From Trichosporon coremiiforme (Eukaryota > Basidiomycota > Tremellomycetes > Trichosporonales > Trichosporonaceae): 64,000 bases of DNA. A program made the translations under genes and the position numbers. How positions within the stretch are numbered: the first letter of the stretch is position 1; each line of letters starts with the position of its first letter. The stretch lies in the NCBI GenBank assembly GCA_039545355.1, contig BCJJ01000021.1:801536-865535 (forward strand). The letters run 5' to 3'. The notes beneath the pieces were generated by a model, which saw nothing but the letters and a program-made list of their open reading frames with translations, was not told the DNA's origin and did not search any database. Positions 23,401 to 37,600 of this stretch are shown here, piece by piece.

Positions 23401-26400
23401 GGTCCTCAAGCTCACCGCGATGGAAATGCTCCACGAGTCTCGCAAAGACACGGAGGCGACGCCGGTTTTCGCGAAGACCATCAGCGCCCTGTTCCGTGCC
23501 TGCGCGCTTCCCGCTCCTCACGGAGAGACGACGCTTGCGTTCGTGCGCGACTACTGCAAGCGCGTCTTCACCGCCGAGCTCAAGCGCACTGAAGAGGACA
23601 ACGACAAGCTCCTGCCTGACCTGCAGACTCGCCACCGTCCATTCCCTCTGACTCTCGCGCTCACTGATGCGGTCGTCAAGACACTGGCCGACGCTCACGG
23701 AGACCAGCGTGACCAGATTGCCGATGTGCTCAACGACATTATCGCCGACTTCAAGGTGTTGGCCACGTCGCCCGAATTCACTGGCAGCAAGGAGGCGGTT
23801 CGTAACATTGACCGCTTTGTGCTGTCCTTCGTTCGCCGCTTCACGAACCTCTGCCAGGACGAAGACTGGAACCACAAGATGGCCGGCGTGACCGCCATGA
23901 ATGTGTTCGTTCGCAAGGCTGAGCTCAGCCGCAAGTACATCATCGAGCTTGAGCTCGAGTTCGTCCGCGTCCTCATGTTCGCTCTCCGCGATGCCCCGAA
24001 AGACCCGCCGAACTCGGTTGACGGCATTGTTGACTTGATCCAGTACCTGATCAAGACATGCCAATCGCAGGAGGATGGCAAGTCTCGCCTCAGTCGTCTT
24101 ATCGAGATCATTGTGCGCGAGCTCAACAGCCAGAGCCGCCTTGCCCGCGAGGCGGCCCAGTCATGCCTCAAGCTGCTGTCTGAGACCATCGACCAGCCGA
24201 TCTCCAACGTCATCGGCAACGTGACTCGCAGCGTCCTGCTCGACACGAACGCCGGTCCGATCTTCTCCAAGCCTCTCCGTGCGCTGTCATCGTTCGCGAT
24301 GCAAGTCGGCAACATCGACTGTGTTACCTACCTCCTTGACCTCCGTCCTTCGGTGCCCGAGATCAACGATGAGTTTGTCCGTCTCGTCCAGGAGGTGCTG
24401 GCGCTTGCGGATGTGGACGACGCGAGCCTCATTCCTAACAAACGTGGGGAGCCGCCGTCGCACAAGCAAAGCTTCTGGCTCAAGTCACTCCGTATCGCCT
24501 GTCTCCGCATGCTCCGCTCCACTATGAACTGCCAGGAGTTCACGGAGAAGCAGAACCTCGCGCCGATCCGCCAGCGCATCATCACGGTTTACTTCAAGCA
24601 CGTTTACTCTCCTCACCCCGAGATCGTCGACGTTGCTCACGACGGACTGCGCGACGTCATCCAGCACCAGAGCAAGCTGCAGAAGGAGGTCCTCCAGTCT
24701 GGTCTCCGCCCGATCTTAGTCAATCTTGCCGACGCCAAGCGGCTTAGTGTTCCTGGTCTCGAGGGCTTAGCCCGCTTCCTCGAGCTCCTGACCAACTACT
24801 TCAAGGTTGAGATCGGTGTCAAGCTCTTGGACCACTTTGACACTCTCGCGGACGCGAACATGCTCCAGAAGGCTGCCAGTGGACCGCTGGACGACAACCC
24901 GGATATCTCGCGTATGACTCGCCTGGTCAACATCTTCCGCCTTCTCCCGGCGACTGCTGTGCAGTACCTCAAGCAGCTCACGACTCAGGTCGTGGATGTC
25001 GAGTCTCAGCTGCACCAGTCTGCCCCTGGTCCCTTTACGGAGAACATCGCGAAGTACCTTGACAGGTACCACACTGAGGGTGCGCAGAACCTACTCGACA
25101 ACATCCGCAACCCCCGTGTCGTCTGGACTTACCGCAACATTATCTCGTCGGGTAAGGCTCCTCAGCTTGTCAACGAGCTGTCGAACCGTGCCGGAGCCAT
25201 CACCGAGGTCTGCTTCGCCAATGTCGAGCAGTTCGACCTGGTCCTGCCGGGTCTCTACATTATCCGCGAGCTCTCCCGCACCTCGCCGTCGTGGCTGTCT
25301 GACCACGAACCGGTGCTCGAGGCCGTCGTCGGAGTATGGCGTTCAATCGTCCAGCGATCGCGTGACCCTAAGAGCGACATGTCGAACGTCCACTACCAGA
25401 CCATGCCCAGCCTGATCCTGGAGATGTTCATGTCTACTCTTGAGCACAAGGACCACACTGCTCTGCTCTTCCACGTTGTCGAGGCGTACGAGATCCGCTC
25501 CTCGTTCGACCGCACCAACGTCGCGTTCTTCCTGTACCAGCGTGTCGCCTTGCAGGAGTCTGTGGAGTACCGTCGCGAGGTTATCGAGTACTTCATGAAC
25601 TTATACGAGGAGGAGTCGGTGGTCACCTGGGCGTTCAAGACGAATGCTCTCCGTCTCATCGTCAACCCGACCCTGCGCCTCTACTTCGCAGACGAGAAGA
25701 ACGACGGCTCTCTCATTAGCCAGGCCCTCATCCAGAGGATCGCTGAGCGCATGTGGCGCCCGCTGTCTGCTACTCCGGTTGCCAAGCAGCGTGAGGACAC
25801 GCTTCTTATCGAGATCTTCGCTCTCACGACGCTCCTCGTCAAGCACGCCGGCTCCAAGGTCATTGACACCCGCAAGGAGGTGTTCAAGCTCGCCTGGATG
25901 GGCATCAACCTTCTGGAGCCGACTGTCAAGCTCATGGCCTATGTTCTGACCGCGTGTTTCATGGCGACCTACGACACTCCTGTCAAGTTTGTCCGCTTGA
26001 CATGGACTGGGCTTCTGCGCTTGAAGGAGAACGAGTCCAAGGCTTTGTTCCGCCAGGCCATTGACACCCTCGCGGGATGCCTGATGGTCCGTGACCCTCC
26101 CACCCCCGGCACTATTCCGGACTGGGCTCAGAAGGTCAAGACTGTGCTCGTCGAGGAGGGACACGCGACTAGCACTCTCGTTGTCGTCTGCGAGCTGCTC
26201 GTGAACCACCCGGACCTCTTCTACGACTACCGCGATCTCTACGTCCCCCACATCGCCATGTCGCTGCAGAAGCTCGGCTTCGTCCAAGCTGCCACGGCCG
26301 AGATGAAGAAGCTCACTGTCGACGTCATCGAGCTCATCTTCCGCTGGGAGCGTAAGCGCATGGCGCTGAAGGACGAGGCCGCCAAGGCCGACGAGTCGAT

Positions 26401-29400
26401 GGACGTCGACGACCGCGACGTCAACTCGCCCAACAAGCGTCAGCGTATCGACCGCGCCGGCACTGCTGTGTCTACCCACAGTAGCAGCGGTGGTTGGGTT
26501 ACGCCGGCTGCGACTCGCGAGCTTATCACGGCTCACCTGCTCCGCATTGTCGCCTCTTCCCCCGAGCCGGTCACCCGCGGCGGTCTCAGCAAGCGCGCCC
26601 TCGATCTGTTCAAGGAGATCCTTGGCCCCAACGGATTACCGAATGTCACCGTCAAGCTCCACTTCTTTAACCGTACTATGGCTCAAGATATCACTGAGAG
26701 CACCATCGGTACCGTTGCCAACTCGACCGAGGTTATCGCCGCTGTCGCAGAGGTCCGTGACCAGGCTTGGATCCGCAGTAAGCTCGAGACCTTCCGCAAG
26801 CTGCTCGAGAAGGTCTGGGTCTTCGATGACAACAACATGCACGAGGTCATCCGTCCTCTCACCGAGCGCATGTTTGCCGAGCTTCCCGAGGAGGAGATTC
26901 CGGACAGCGATGACGACGCTCAGAAGCTGCTCAAGTGGCTCACGACGACTGTCAACAACAACCTCGCTGCCAGCTTGCGTTCCACCAGCGAGCTGCCGGG
27001 AACGCTCTTCCTGCTCAAGTCGTGGCTGAAGGCGCAGCCGAAGCTTCTCCATAACGAGACTATTGCTTCGGGTCTGCTCCGTGTCCTCAGCAACCTCGTC
27101 AAGGTGCACACCGCTGCCAACGGACCCGACCCATCGTACCGCCTCATCATCAGCATCCTCGACATGCTTCGTGACCGTGTGGCTGATCTTAAGGAACATC
27201 GGCGCTACCTGGTTAGCATCCTCGGCGCGCTGGTCGACAAGTCCCAGAACCTCGCCCTCTGCCGCTACCTTCTCGACATGGTTCGCCAGTGGGTCGTCAA
27301 GGACGTCGACGGACCGATCGTCGTCAAGGACAAGGCGATGCTGCTCCTGCGCATGTACGCGTTCGAGACCCGCGACGACGCTCTCTGGAAGTCCTACCTT
27401 GATCTCATCTACGAGATCTACGGTCTTGAGACTTTAGCCGGCACCGATCTCACGCATCGCCTTGAGGCGTCCTTCTTGCTCGGTACTCGGTCGAAGCACC
27501 CCGCTCAGCGCTCCAAGTTCCTCGACAAGCTTGAGAAGACGCTGCCTCCTCAGCTCGACGCCCGTCTCGAGTACCTGTACTCTCTCCAAAACTGGGAGAC
27601 GCTGGCTGATAGCTACTGGATGCCGCAGATGCTTAGCCTGCTCCTCGGCAGCGCTGACCGTCGCGACGAGGTGTTCAGCTCTGCTCTGAGCGTCATCTCC
27701 GAGGACGACAAGCTGGCCACCAAGAACTGGCGCCAGGGTGAGCTCGTCCAGTACGTCCGCAACTTGGTCCACCAGGACCCCATGGTGTGCCACAAGCTAT
27801 GGGTTTCGATCTTCCCCAAAGTCTGGGCTTCGCTCTCCCGCTCGCAGCAGACCGCTTTCACGCCTTACATCGCGAAGCTGCTCTGCAAGGAGTACCACCA
27901 CAAGCAGATCGACCTCAAACCGAATGTCATCCAGACGCACCTCGAGGCTCTGGTTTACTGCCGGCCGCCGGTCACCGTCCCTCCTCTCCTCATCAAGTTC
28001 CTCGCGAAGACGTACAACGCGTGGTACGCCGGCTTCGAGATCCTTGGTCTCCTCTCCGACACGTACCGCGGCACGGACAACTTGCGCGAAAGCTGCGCCG
28101 GTGCTCTGAGCGAGCTGTACGCCGAGCTCAATGAGGACGACATGTTCTACGGCAATGCCCGCTGCCGCTACGTCTATCCCGAGACTGCTGCCGCGCTCAC
28201 CCTTGAACAGAACGGTCGCTGGCCGCAGACCATGGAACTTTACGAGCAGACCATGATCAAGGCTCGCCACGCCGCGCTTCCGTTCACCGAGGACGAGTTC
28301 TGTCTGTGGGAGGACCACTGGATCCTTGCAGCCCAGAAGCTGCAGAACTGGGAGTCGCTCACTGAGCTTGCTCGTGCCGACCAGAACCCGGACCTTCTAC
28401 TCGAGTGCGCTTGGAGGCTGTCGGACTGGGGATCTGCCGACCGCGAGATGATCGAGAATTCGCTGAAGAGTGTTGCTGGTGTCCCCACTCCCCGCCGCAA
28501 GGTCTTCGAGGCGTTCACTGCCCTTATCAAGGCGCATGGAAGCCGCGAGCCGCCCAACGACTTCCTCCGCATCGTCGACGAAGCCCAGCAAGTCGCCATC
28601 CGCAAGTGGATCAGTCTCCCGTCGTCCATCACGGGAGCGCACCTGCCGCTGCTCCAGATGTTCCAGCAGATCGTTGAGCTTGGCGAGGCCGCTCAGGTCT
28701 TCGACTCGCTGCAGATGACCACTGCTCAGACTCTAGAGGCTCGTGCCAACACTGAGCTCAAGAGCATCTTCCAGACCTGGCGCGACCGTCTCCCCAACTT
28801 CTGGGACGACATCAGCGTCTGGTCCGACCTGCTTGCTTGGCGCCAGCACGTGTTCCAAGCTGTCACTCGTGTGTACATGCCCATGATCACGCCGGCTGAA
28901 GGTGTCACCCACGGCTACCGCGGATACCACGAGACCGCTTGGATGATCAACCGCTTCGGTGAGGTTGCCCGTCGTCACGGTCTCCTCGATGTGTGCAGCA
29001 CCGCTCTCAACAAGATTTACATGCTGCCCAACATTGAGATCTCAGAGGCGTTCCTCAAGCTTCGTGAGCAGGCGCTCTGCTACTTCCAGAAGCCGGAGAA
29101 GTTCAACGAGGGTCTCGACAACATCAGCACGACCAACCTCATGTACTTCGCCCAGCCGCAGAAGGCCGAGTTCCTCACGCTCAAGGGCATGTTCATCTCG
29201 CGCCTGGGCCAGGACTCGGATGCCAACGACGAGTTCGCCCACGCCGTGCAGATGGACTACAACCTGCCCAAGGCTTGGGCCGAGTGGGGTAAGTTCAACG
29301 AGAAGATGTACCGCCAGCAGCCCGAGGCGCCGCCTCCCGGCAGCAAGCCGCAGCCTGGTCCGGGTGAGAAGCCGATGACGGACGCCGAGTGGGCCGAGTC

Positions 29401-31624
29401 CTGGGCTCAGGACCGCGCGCTCCGTGCTTCGTCCGCGGTGTCTTGTTACATGCAGGCCGCTGGTCTGTACAACAGCCACAAGTCCCGCGCCCTGCTTCTC
29501 CGCGTGCTCTGGCTGCTCGGCCTCGACGACTCGCGCAACACGATCGCCAAGGCGTTCGAGGCGTACAAGGGTGACCTCGTCATCTGGTACTGGATCACCC
29601 TCATCCCGCAGCTGCTCCTGTCGCTGTCGCACCGTGAGGCCCAGATCGCCCGCCACATCCTCATGCACATCGCCAAGTCATTCCCGCAGGCGCTGTTCTA
29701 CAGCCTGCGTGTGACCCGTGAGGACTTCAGCAACGTCAAGAAGAGCCAGCTCGCTGCCCAGCAGCGTATTGCGGCTATGAAGCGTGCTGCCGAGGCCAAG
29801 GCTGCCGCAGCCGCCGGCCATGCTGCCAACAGCGGCTCCGGTACCCCCGCCACTGGCGAGAACAGCGAGCAGAAGCCGGACGCTGCGAAGGAGGAGAAGG
29901 CGGAGGAGAAGCCTGCCACCAGTGGTGCCGAGGCGAACGCGAACCAGGGAGAGAGCAAGCCTGAAGCCAACAACGCACCCGCCAATCCTGCTCAGCCCGC
30001 CAAGCCTGCCCCGCGCCAGCCGTGGGAGCTTGTCGATGAGATTATCAATCACCTCAAGACTGGCGTGCCCCTGCTTGCTCTCTCGATGGAGAAGATGGTC
30101 GACCAGATCGGCTACCGAGCCAAGCCGACAAGCGAGGAGGACATTTACCGGTTCTTTAGTGCTTTGCTTAACGACGCAATGGCTCAGTGGAGTACGCGTG
30201 GTACATTCCTGAGCGAGGACCAGGAACTCGGTCCTCACACGCGTGACAACCTGAGGCGTTTCTCGTTAAACCTTCACTCCGACCTGCGCGCTGCCGTCGA
30301 GAAGGACTTCATCAACAACCAGCCCAAGATGCGCGAGTACATCAAGCGTCTACAGTTCTGGCGCGACTTCTACGAGCGCGCCATTGACTCGCGTCCCCGC
30401 CACCAGCCGCTCGACTCGTCTGGCATCAACCTCACGGACTTCCACTACACCAAGTTCGAGGACGTCGAGGTGCCCGGCCAGTACATCCAGCACATCGACC
30501 AGGCCGACGAGCTTGTTCGCATCGCCCGTTTCCACCCTCGCGTCGAGCTCTGCCGCGGTTTCGGCTTCTGCTTCCGCCGCATCACCATGATCGGCCACAA
30601 CGGCACGCCGTACACGTTCAACGTGCAGATGCCTGCTGCGCGACACTGCCGTCGCGAGGAGCGCCTCGTGCAGCTGTTCCGCATCATGAACTGCGTCCTG
30701 CGCAAGCGCAAGGAGTCGCGCCGCCGCAATCTCCAGTTCCACTTACCGACCGCGGTCGCGCTCGGCACGCAGCTGCGTCTCATTCAGAACGACTCGTCGT
30801 ACGTGTCGCTGCAGGAGATCTATGACGACTACGCGTTCTCGCACGGCATGACGCACGAGGACACGATCCTGGCCTTCTGCGACCGGCAACGGCAGCTGCA
30901 CGACCCGAGCATCCCGCGTACGGACCCGCGCTTCGTGCAGCTCAAGATGGAGATCATCGAGGAAATCCAGACCAAGATGCTCCCGGAAAACGTGCTCACG
31001 AACTACATGATTAAGAACATGGCCGACTCGGAGAGTCTCTGGGTCATGCGCAAGCAGTTCGCGATGCAGACGGCCGCGACCGCGTTCCTCACGTACGTGT
31101 GCTGTCTGAACAACCGCGCGCCGTCTCGCTTCCACATCTCGCGCAAGACGGGCCAGATGTACATGACGGAGATGCTGCCTTCGTTCGTGCAGGGCCAGCC
31201 TCTGTTCCACTCGTCCGAGGCCGTGCCCTTCCGCCTGACGCCGAACATGCAGAACTTCATCACGCGTGTCGGCGTCGAGGGCGTCGTGTCGGCCGCGGCG
31301 ACAGCGATCGCGCACTCGCTCACGCTGCCCGAGTTCGACCTCGCCTCGACCCTCCACCTGTTCATCAGGGACGAGATCCTGACGTGGCAGAACACGTACA
31401 ACAAGGGCGGCGAGGCGCGCTCCGACGCGCCGCTCACGGCCCACGTGTACAAGAACGTGGACCAGTTCATCAAGCGCGCCGAGCTTATGGGTCACATTGG
31501 GGAAGTCAAGGACAAGGTCGCCGGCGGGCCCGTCATCAACCACGCCATGGTCACGCTCATTAGCCAGGCGACCGCGCCTACTCTGCTCGCGGCAATGAGC
31601 GAGACGTTCATGGCCTGGTTCTAA
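20453..31624 (+). CDS. TRA1: Tra1/TRRAP, SAGA and NuA4 activator-binding subunit, two exons
   Basis: Predicted 3711 residues from exons 20453-21127 and 21164-31624, close to the 3744 of budding yeast Tra1. A Pro/Thr-rich N-terminus leads into thousands of residues of HEAT-type helices, then the FAT region, a PI3K-like domain and a FATC end (ATAPTLLAAMSETFMAWF). The kinase-like domain keeps the fold (FGFCFRRITMIGHNGTPYTF, RREERLVQLFRIMNCVL). It lacks the catalytic DxxxxN and DFG residues, having NRAPSRFHISRKTGQMYMTE there, as expected for this pseudokinase. Tra1 recruits histone acetyltransferase complexes to activators. Between FAT and the kinase-like part, about residues 3090-3180, is an Ala/Glu/Asn-rich insert. 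The second exon runs 10.46 kb without a break, unlike its intron-rich neighbours. Confidence 0.97.
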
Positions 31625-32126
31625 GGGCAAGCACACAGTGCGAGTCCGCGGCAGCAAGGGGAGAACTGGAGAAAGGAAGGGGATGGAAGAGTAGAGACAT
31701 GGGAGACTGAGGAGACCGAGGAGAGGAGACGGGAGAGGAGTATTGAGTCATATACCGTGCCAACATCTGAGCTTTTCTGAGGGTGCTTTGGTTATATTCT
31801 GTATCGTCGTTGTAATGAATAGTGAATCTAGAATTCGAATCAGTAATGTTACCCGTGTGTCAGTTACTCTGCTCAGCCGGTGCAGTAGGTTGCGTCAACC
31901 AAGTCGGTCACGTCGAACCCACCCCCGGCTGCATGCTGCGATCGAGACGATCTTGATTGCGGTCTCATTCCGCCGTTCGATTAGATAACGAGGCTATATA
32001 TAGCCAGATCGCTCGCTTCGCTTGCGTTTCGCGCTGTTTCGTACACAATCTAGGTACACAAGCTCCCGGTAATGCATGTAATGTAAAAATGAGGTTACTC
32101 TATGGTTTGCTGTCCAGTCGCTACCG
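31625..32126. other. Convergent intergenic region
   Basis: These 502 bases lie between the TRA1 and glycosyltransferase stop codons. They start with a purine-rich block (about 31655-31740) and end with AT-richer sequence. No gene is seen. Confidence 0.4.
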
Positions 32127-34658
32127 CTACCATCTGATCCACTCGCCGTACATGTTGGGGCGCTCGCCGCGGATGAACGCCTCGAATGTCCGCTTGAGCG
32201 TCGTCGACCAGCTTAGGTCGTCGTCGTCCTTCTCGTTCTCAAGGTCGAGCTTGTCTGCCTTGACCTTTGCCGCCTGGCCAGGCTCGGCGCCCGCGGCGGC
32301 CGCCTCGGCCTTGGCCTGGCGCAGCGCCATCTCGCCCTTGGAGAAGCGCTCTCCCAAGTCCGGGTAGTCGCGCGCCGGGTCGAAGGGAAGCCACCAGAAG
32401 TTGTGGAAGTGGTACGAGTACGCGCCACGGAAGAAGCCGTCGAAGCCCAGAGGCTCAGGGCCTCCAGTCAGAGACTTGTCGTTAGAGAAGAAGTGCGAGA
32501 ACTCCGGGAAGTACGGGAACGGAGGACGGTCACGCTGGTACCGCTCCATGTTGAGCCAGGCCGGGTCGAAAAGAGCGTCGGGGATGCGGATGAGAAGCTT
32601 GTCCAGACCGGCGTCCTGCAGGTAGCGCGACACGGTCATCGGGTGGAAGTCGAGACCGTTCTCCAGCGCCGTCTTGAACAGGAATGTGCCCAGCGCAGAG
32701 CCTTTGTGCAGCTTCAGCACAGCCGTGTTGTACTTCTGGTGCCAGCTCCAGCGGTACGCGAACTGTCCGCGGTAGTTCCAGAGCTCCTCCCAGTCACGGA
32801 GAAAGAGCGTGTCCGCGTCGAGGTACACTCCTCCGAACCGGTGCGTCAAAACGAAACGGGCCATGTCGGACAGGATAACGGACAGGCGGTCATAGTCGCT
32901 CTCCGAGGACGAGCCGACCTTGGCGAATAAGGCGTCCTTCTTCGGCTTCTCCTCGCTGCCATCCTCGCCGTCGACGTCCTCGTTCACGTTCTCGTGCAGG
33001 TGCTCCTCGTCAGCGTTGGCGGCCTCGTGGGCGGCCTTGGCAGCCTCATCGTCCGCCGCAGCCTCCTCGGCCTCCTTCTCCTCATTGTCCCCGTCACCTT
33101 CATCATTGCCCGAAGCCTGCTTGTGGTTGTACACGTTGCCGCCAGAGTTGAAGATCTCCATGTTCCTCCAGTATGGCTTAAGCTCGGGGATGCCGTCCAG
33201 CTGCTCAGTGGTGTTCCACATCTTGAACTTGACAACGTCGCGGAAGCGCTCATGGAGGAAAGGAGCCGACCAAGGGTTGGTAGCGAGCGTGCGGTACATG
33301 TCACGCTTAGCAGCGGGGTTGGGGACCGAGGCCGCGGGACCGGGGTTGATCCACACCCAGAACTGAGGGCGACAGGTGCCGCCAACGGTGTCCTCCACGT
33401 CCTCGACAGCCTTGTCCAGACCAGTGTTCTGAGTGAACAGGAACGACATGATGGCCATGTACGGCTTGTCGGTGAAGGGGCCAGCCCAGAACATGTGGAA
33501 GATGCGCGGGTGCAGGGAGTCGCAAGGCTTCTCCGGGTCGTACTCGCCGTGGACGGGAAGAGGGGGGTTGAGCGACAGAGCCTCGCGGGACAGGGTGGTA
33601 GGGCGCTGGAACGGGTCGAACGGCACCGGGGTCCAGTCCTGCTTGACGGGCGTGAAATGCTCCTCCTTGTACAGGTGCTTGAACTGGTCCAGGTACTTGC
33701 CGTGACGGATTCGCTTGCCGTTGTCGAGGTTGCCACCGATGCGCAGGATGTTGAGACAGTCGCGGACATACTGAGCGATGTTAGCGTCAAGATAACCGGA
33801 GGCGATGAACATGGCGACTGCGGCAACTTACCTTGTTTGAGCCGAAGTCGCACTTGTCGAGAATCAGGTCAAGATCGATGATGCTTCCTGGGACAGGACG
33901 CGGGGGGTACGCCGGGTCCGAAAGCTCTCCGACCTGAATGTAGTCGCGCTCAGGTCCCTCACCGATGAAAGAGGCTTGGCGCGCGGAGCCGCGCGAAGCA
34001 GTGACAGAGTCGGTGCTGTCAGGTGCCGATGCGTTGACTGCGGAGTACAGGTCTTCGGCCACGACGGGGTTTACCAGAGTCTCCGCCATGGCGACTTGGC
34101 TAGGAACTGCACCGTCAGAAATTTCTGTATTCCGCAGCCGAAATGCTGAGACCAAGCGGCCCACTCACTCTGCTCAACGCTGGGGTGGTGGCCACTCATG
34201 ACTTCCCACTCCCAGATCTTGGACACCTCCTTGGGGGTGAGAACGAGCGTGTTCGGCTCGATGAACGGCGGCGTCCATGAGCTCCGGTGCGTCTCTCGTC
34301 TTGAGTTCAGCGTCAGGAGGAGGAAGGTGAAGAGGGTGCCTAGAATGATGAGGAGCTTGACGACTGGCTTTAGCCGCATGAACCTTGACACCAGGCGCGG
34401 GGGAATGGGGACTGGGACGCGGATGTACCGCTGGGGGACGGCGTGAAAGATCTTTTGGTGGTGCGCGGCTCCGTTCGCCGTCTTCGTCTTAAGGCCGCCC
34501 AACTGCGGGATTGGGATTGGGATGACGGAGTACCATTTCGACGAGCTGGAAGCGCCGCCGCCGGAGAGGCCAAACTTTTCGCCTTCAGTCTTGACAAAAG
34601 GGAGCGGCGAGCGTCGCGATTTCGTCGAGCTGAACCTCTGCTGGTTGAGGAAGGACAT
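32127..34658 (-). CDS. Type II membrane glycosyltransferase with DXD motif (Gly_transf_sug-like), three exons
   Basis: Predicted 808 residues from exons 34658-34169, 34124-33832 and 33770-32127. A cytosolic tail of about 97 residues precedes one transmembrane helix (about 98-117, VVKLLIILGTLFTFLLLTL), giving type II Golgi topology. The luminal part carries the sugar-transferase core: IFHMFWAGPFTDKPY, ARFVLTHRFGGVY, the DXD metal site LDADTLFLRDWEEL near residue 576, and a downstream NGLDFHPMTVSRYL. The family transfers sugars to glycans or lipids; donor and acceptor cannot be told. An acidic low-complexity insert of about 60 residues (EEKEAEEAAADDEAAKAA...) lies inside the catalytic domain, just before the DXD half. 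The second intron ends in a ctaac...cag site. Confidence 0.82.
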
Positions 34659-37600
34659 TGCGTGGACACTCGGTCGAGGAGGGGTCCCGGTCGCCTATTC
34701 ACACGTAGCTGTCGGACAGGGGATGGGTAGGTGCTGCAAGATAGCGAATGGTTGTTGGGCGAGACAAGCTCCTGCTCAGGAGACAATGGGTTGCGTGTCT
34801 ATCGTGGGATGGATGGGACAAGCCGGGTGCCGGGGTATGCGACAGTTTTGGGAGCTCAAGGAGACAAGAAAATTATGTCGGTGTGAGTTCGGTCGGTCAC
34901 GGGTGGGAGGGTAGGGGATAGGAGATGTTGAGAGGGGGAGGAGGAGGATTAGATGGGAGGTGTATGAGGGGGGGAGGGATCGGATCGTGGCCGATGTATT
35001 TGGGAGATAGGAAGACAAGAAGAAGAGAGTGGACGTGACGATGGGAGGGTGATTGGTGGAGATGGCCACCACGCAAGGCAAGGTCGTTCGGTCTGATCCT
35101 AGGTCCTGGCGGCTCCTGGCTGCTTGACCGTTGGCTTGGCCGCTGCAGTCCTGATTTCCTGGATCCTGGGTGCGCTGGACGCTGGCGCTGGCGCACGCCC
35201 AACGCTAACGCTTGGTTTCTGTATTCAGGTCCGAGGGTCCCGTAATGACTAATGGCCAGCGATTACGGAATGTATTACAGACAGTGTCAGGCGAGTCAAA
35301 TGGTCAACGGTCGGCCAACCAGCGGTCGGAGCACAGCCAGCAGAGACGAGACCTTCCCCTGGCCCACCCAGCTGGCGTTTCCAACCCACAACTCTATCAC
35401 CGTTTGACGGCGTATGTACGCATAGCATCGAGTTCTTCCTCACCACTCAGCACTGCCATCCACCACTGCACTCCGCAGCCCGCATGCATCGCTTTCACTG
35501 CACACCGGCAAGTGCCAAGCCAACGTTGGCATGCGAACTGCATGCTTGAGAGTCACGTGCTTCCACCCAGTGCAGTACGCCTGCACACGCACATGCACGA
35601 TTACATGTGCGGGGGCACATCAAGCATGCAATGGGAGACTCACCTGCAGTGGATCGAAGCACGGGCCACCGCGTTGCGTGCTATGGGGAGCCATGGGCGA
35701 CGGCGGGCGATAGGCTATAATCCGCTCACGACTACACGAGCTTAAGTGCTGGAACGAGCGCGTCCTGGCAGCCTGCACACTTGGCTATCCTAGCCTGCCA
35801 TTGACCTGCAAGTGACTTGCGCGTTTTCCTGGTCGGCCTGGTGGGACCATTGGGTTCTGTCCACTATCCACTGTCCACTGTCAACTGTCCACTGTCCTAT
35901 CGCTCCTATCCTCCTGTACGGTCCTGGCCCAACTGGCCTCGTGGTGTCTCCCCACGATTTAGACACGATTTAGACCGCCGTCTCCGGTAAGCCACGGTCA
36001 GCACTGAGAGTGCGGTGGCACAGGGTGGATCTCAGATCTCGAGGTCGATGGCACGAACACGGCACGTTGGCACCTGGTCACTGGTCTCCGGCTGTCCTAA
36101 GGGCCAATGCTTAGGGTCTGCCCGCTCGCAGGTTGTTTCATTAGCGATGGGAATACTCGCCGGATGCTCAACCGAAGCGGTACATCAAAATTTTGGATGA
36201 CAGGAAGGCGCATCCACGCCGGCAGCTGACATAGACGCCGGCCGCCCGTTGGGCATTATGCGGATAAACACATGCGCACACTCTTCGTGCAGCGCAGCGG
36301 CCTTCTACGCCTCCACTCTACACTCGTTCCCCAGACCTGTCTCACTCAAAAGGCCAGAGTGACCGTGGCCATGGGCTGCCACTAGTCGGCTCTTTGGACG
36401 TGTCTCGCCCGCGCCACAGGTGCCTGCGCCCACCCTCCCTGCGATCTTTCAGGGCGCGATTCCAACTTGCGCCGATGTCTTTGATTCCACCGCCACGCGA
36501 CCTTCATCACGTGATATGAAAACCCTGTCGAGTCACGTGCAGGTGGGCTCATTACAATGAATTTCAAAAATAGCTCAATCGCTCGAAACGGCGGAGGGTC
36601 ACTGTCAGGACACCGGGTTAGACCTCGAATCTCGAACCTTGAAAGCTTGACTGAAAGGGAGGCTTCTCAGCCCTCTTGCGCATCACGAGGTCAAGAAACG
36701 GAGCAGATCAGAAGCCGGCTGCCGGGTGCAGACGCAGAGGGCGGGGAGCGCAGCACGGTAGAACCCGTAGAACCGTAGAACCGTAGAACCGTAGAACCGA
36801 AGGGGGCCACAGCTCTGCTGCTCTTGCCCCGCTGGCCAAGCAATTATTTGCGGGACCTGAGCCTAGGGAAGCTGCCGCCCCCGCGTGCGGCCATCCAATC
36901 TGAGATCCGGTCAAGGATCTGCACGGCAATGCGCTCATAACGGTGCAGGCTCCACGGACCTTCACTATCCCACCTGCCGATGCAAGACATCGCTACCAGT
37001 AGCACCCATCACGCATCGCCCGATGCAGATTCGTCAATGCTTGGCACAGACAGAAAAATCGCGCATCCATGTAGCACAGTGACAAGCTTGGCCGTCCGGG
37101 CGGCGAATGTGGGATCACGATTCAGCCAAAATGTCAAGTGCGGTGACTCAAAAGTTGACAACAAAGCCTAGCCACGGTTACCAAGCTCTGTCTGCCCAGG
37201 TGCCAGGCTGGGCCCGGATCGAGGACAGGTACTTTACCTTAATACCCCACCGTACCGGAGCCATCCTCGCCTTTCATCCCCTTCTTGCATTCCCCTTTCT
37301 TGCGACCCACAGCATTCGCCGACTCTTCCGGACTCTTCGCACCAACGCAGCTTAAACGCCAGTAGGCCTCGACGTCGTCAAATAACGAATAAACGTACAA
37401 ACGTGCACCGCAGCACAGGTTTCCACCGGGCAGCCCCTTGCGGATCACAGGTCGCCACAGCCCGTCTTATCGCGATCTTCGAACGCTCCATCCTAGTGCC
37501 GCCCATCGCATCTTCGCTTCGCTACACTTCATCGCTCGCGCCAGTCTTCCCTGTCTCCCACCATCTACTCGACATCTGAACGCATCTAAGACTATCCCCA

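Noticed and set aside
30743..31657. 304-residue antisense frame at the TRA1 3' end, and other antisense frames along TRA1
   Set aside because: Arg/Val/His/Leu-rich shadows of biased codon usage; no start context, splice signals or domain pattern.
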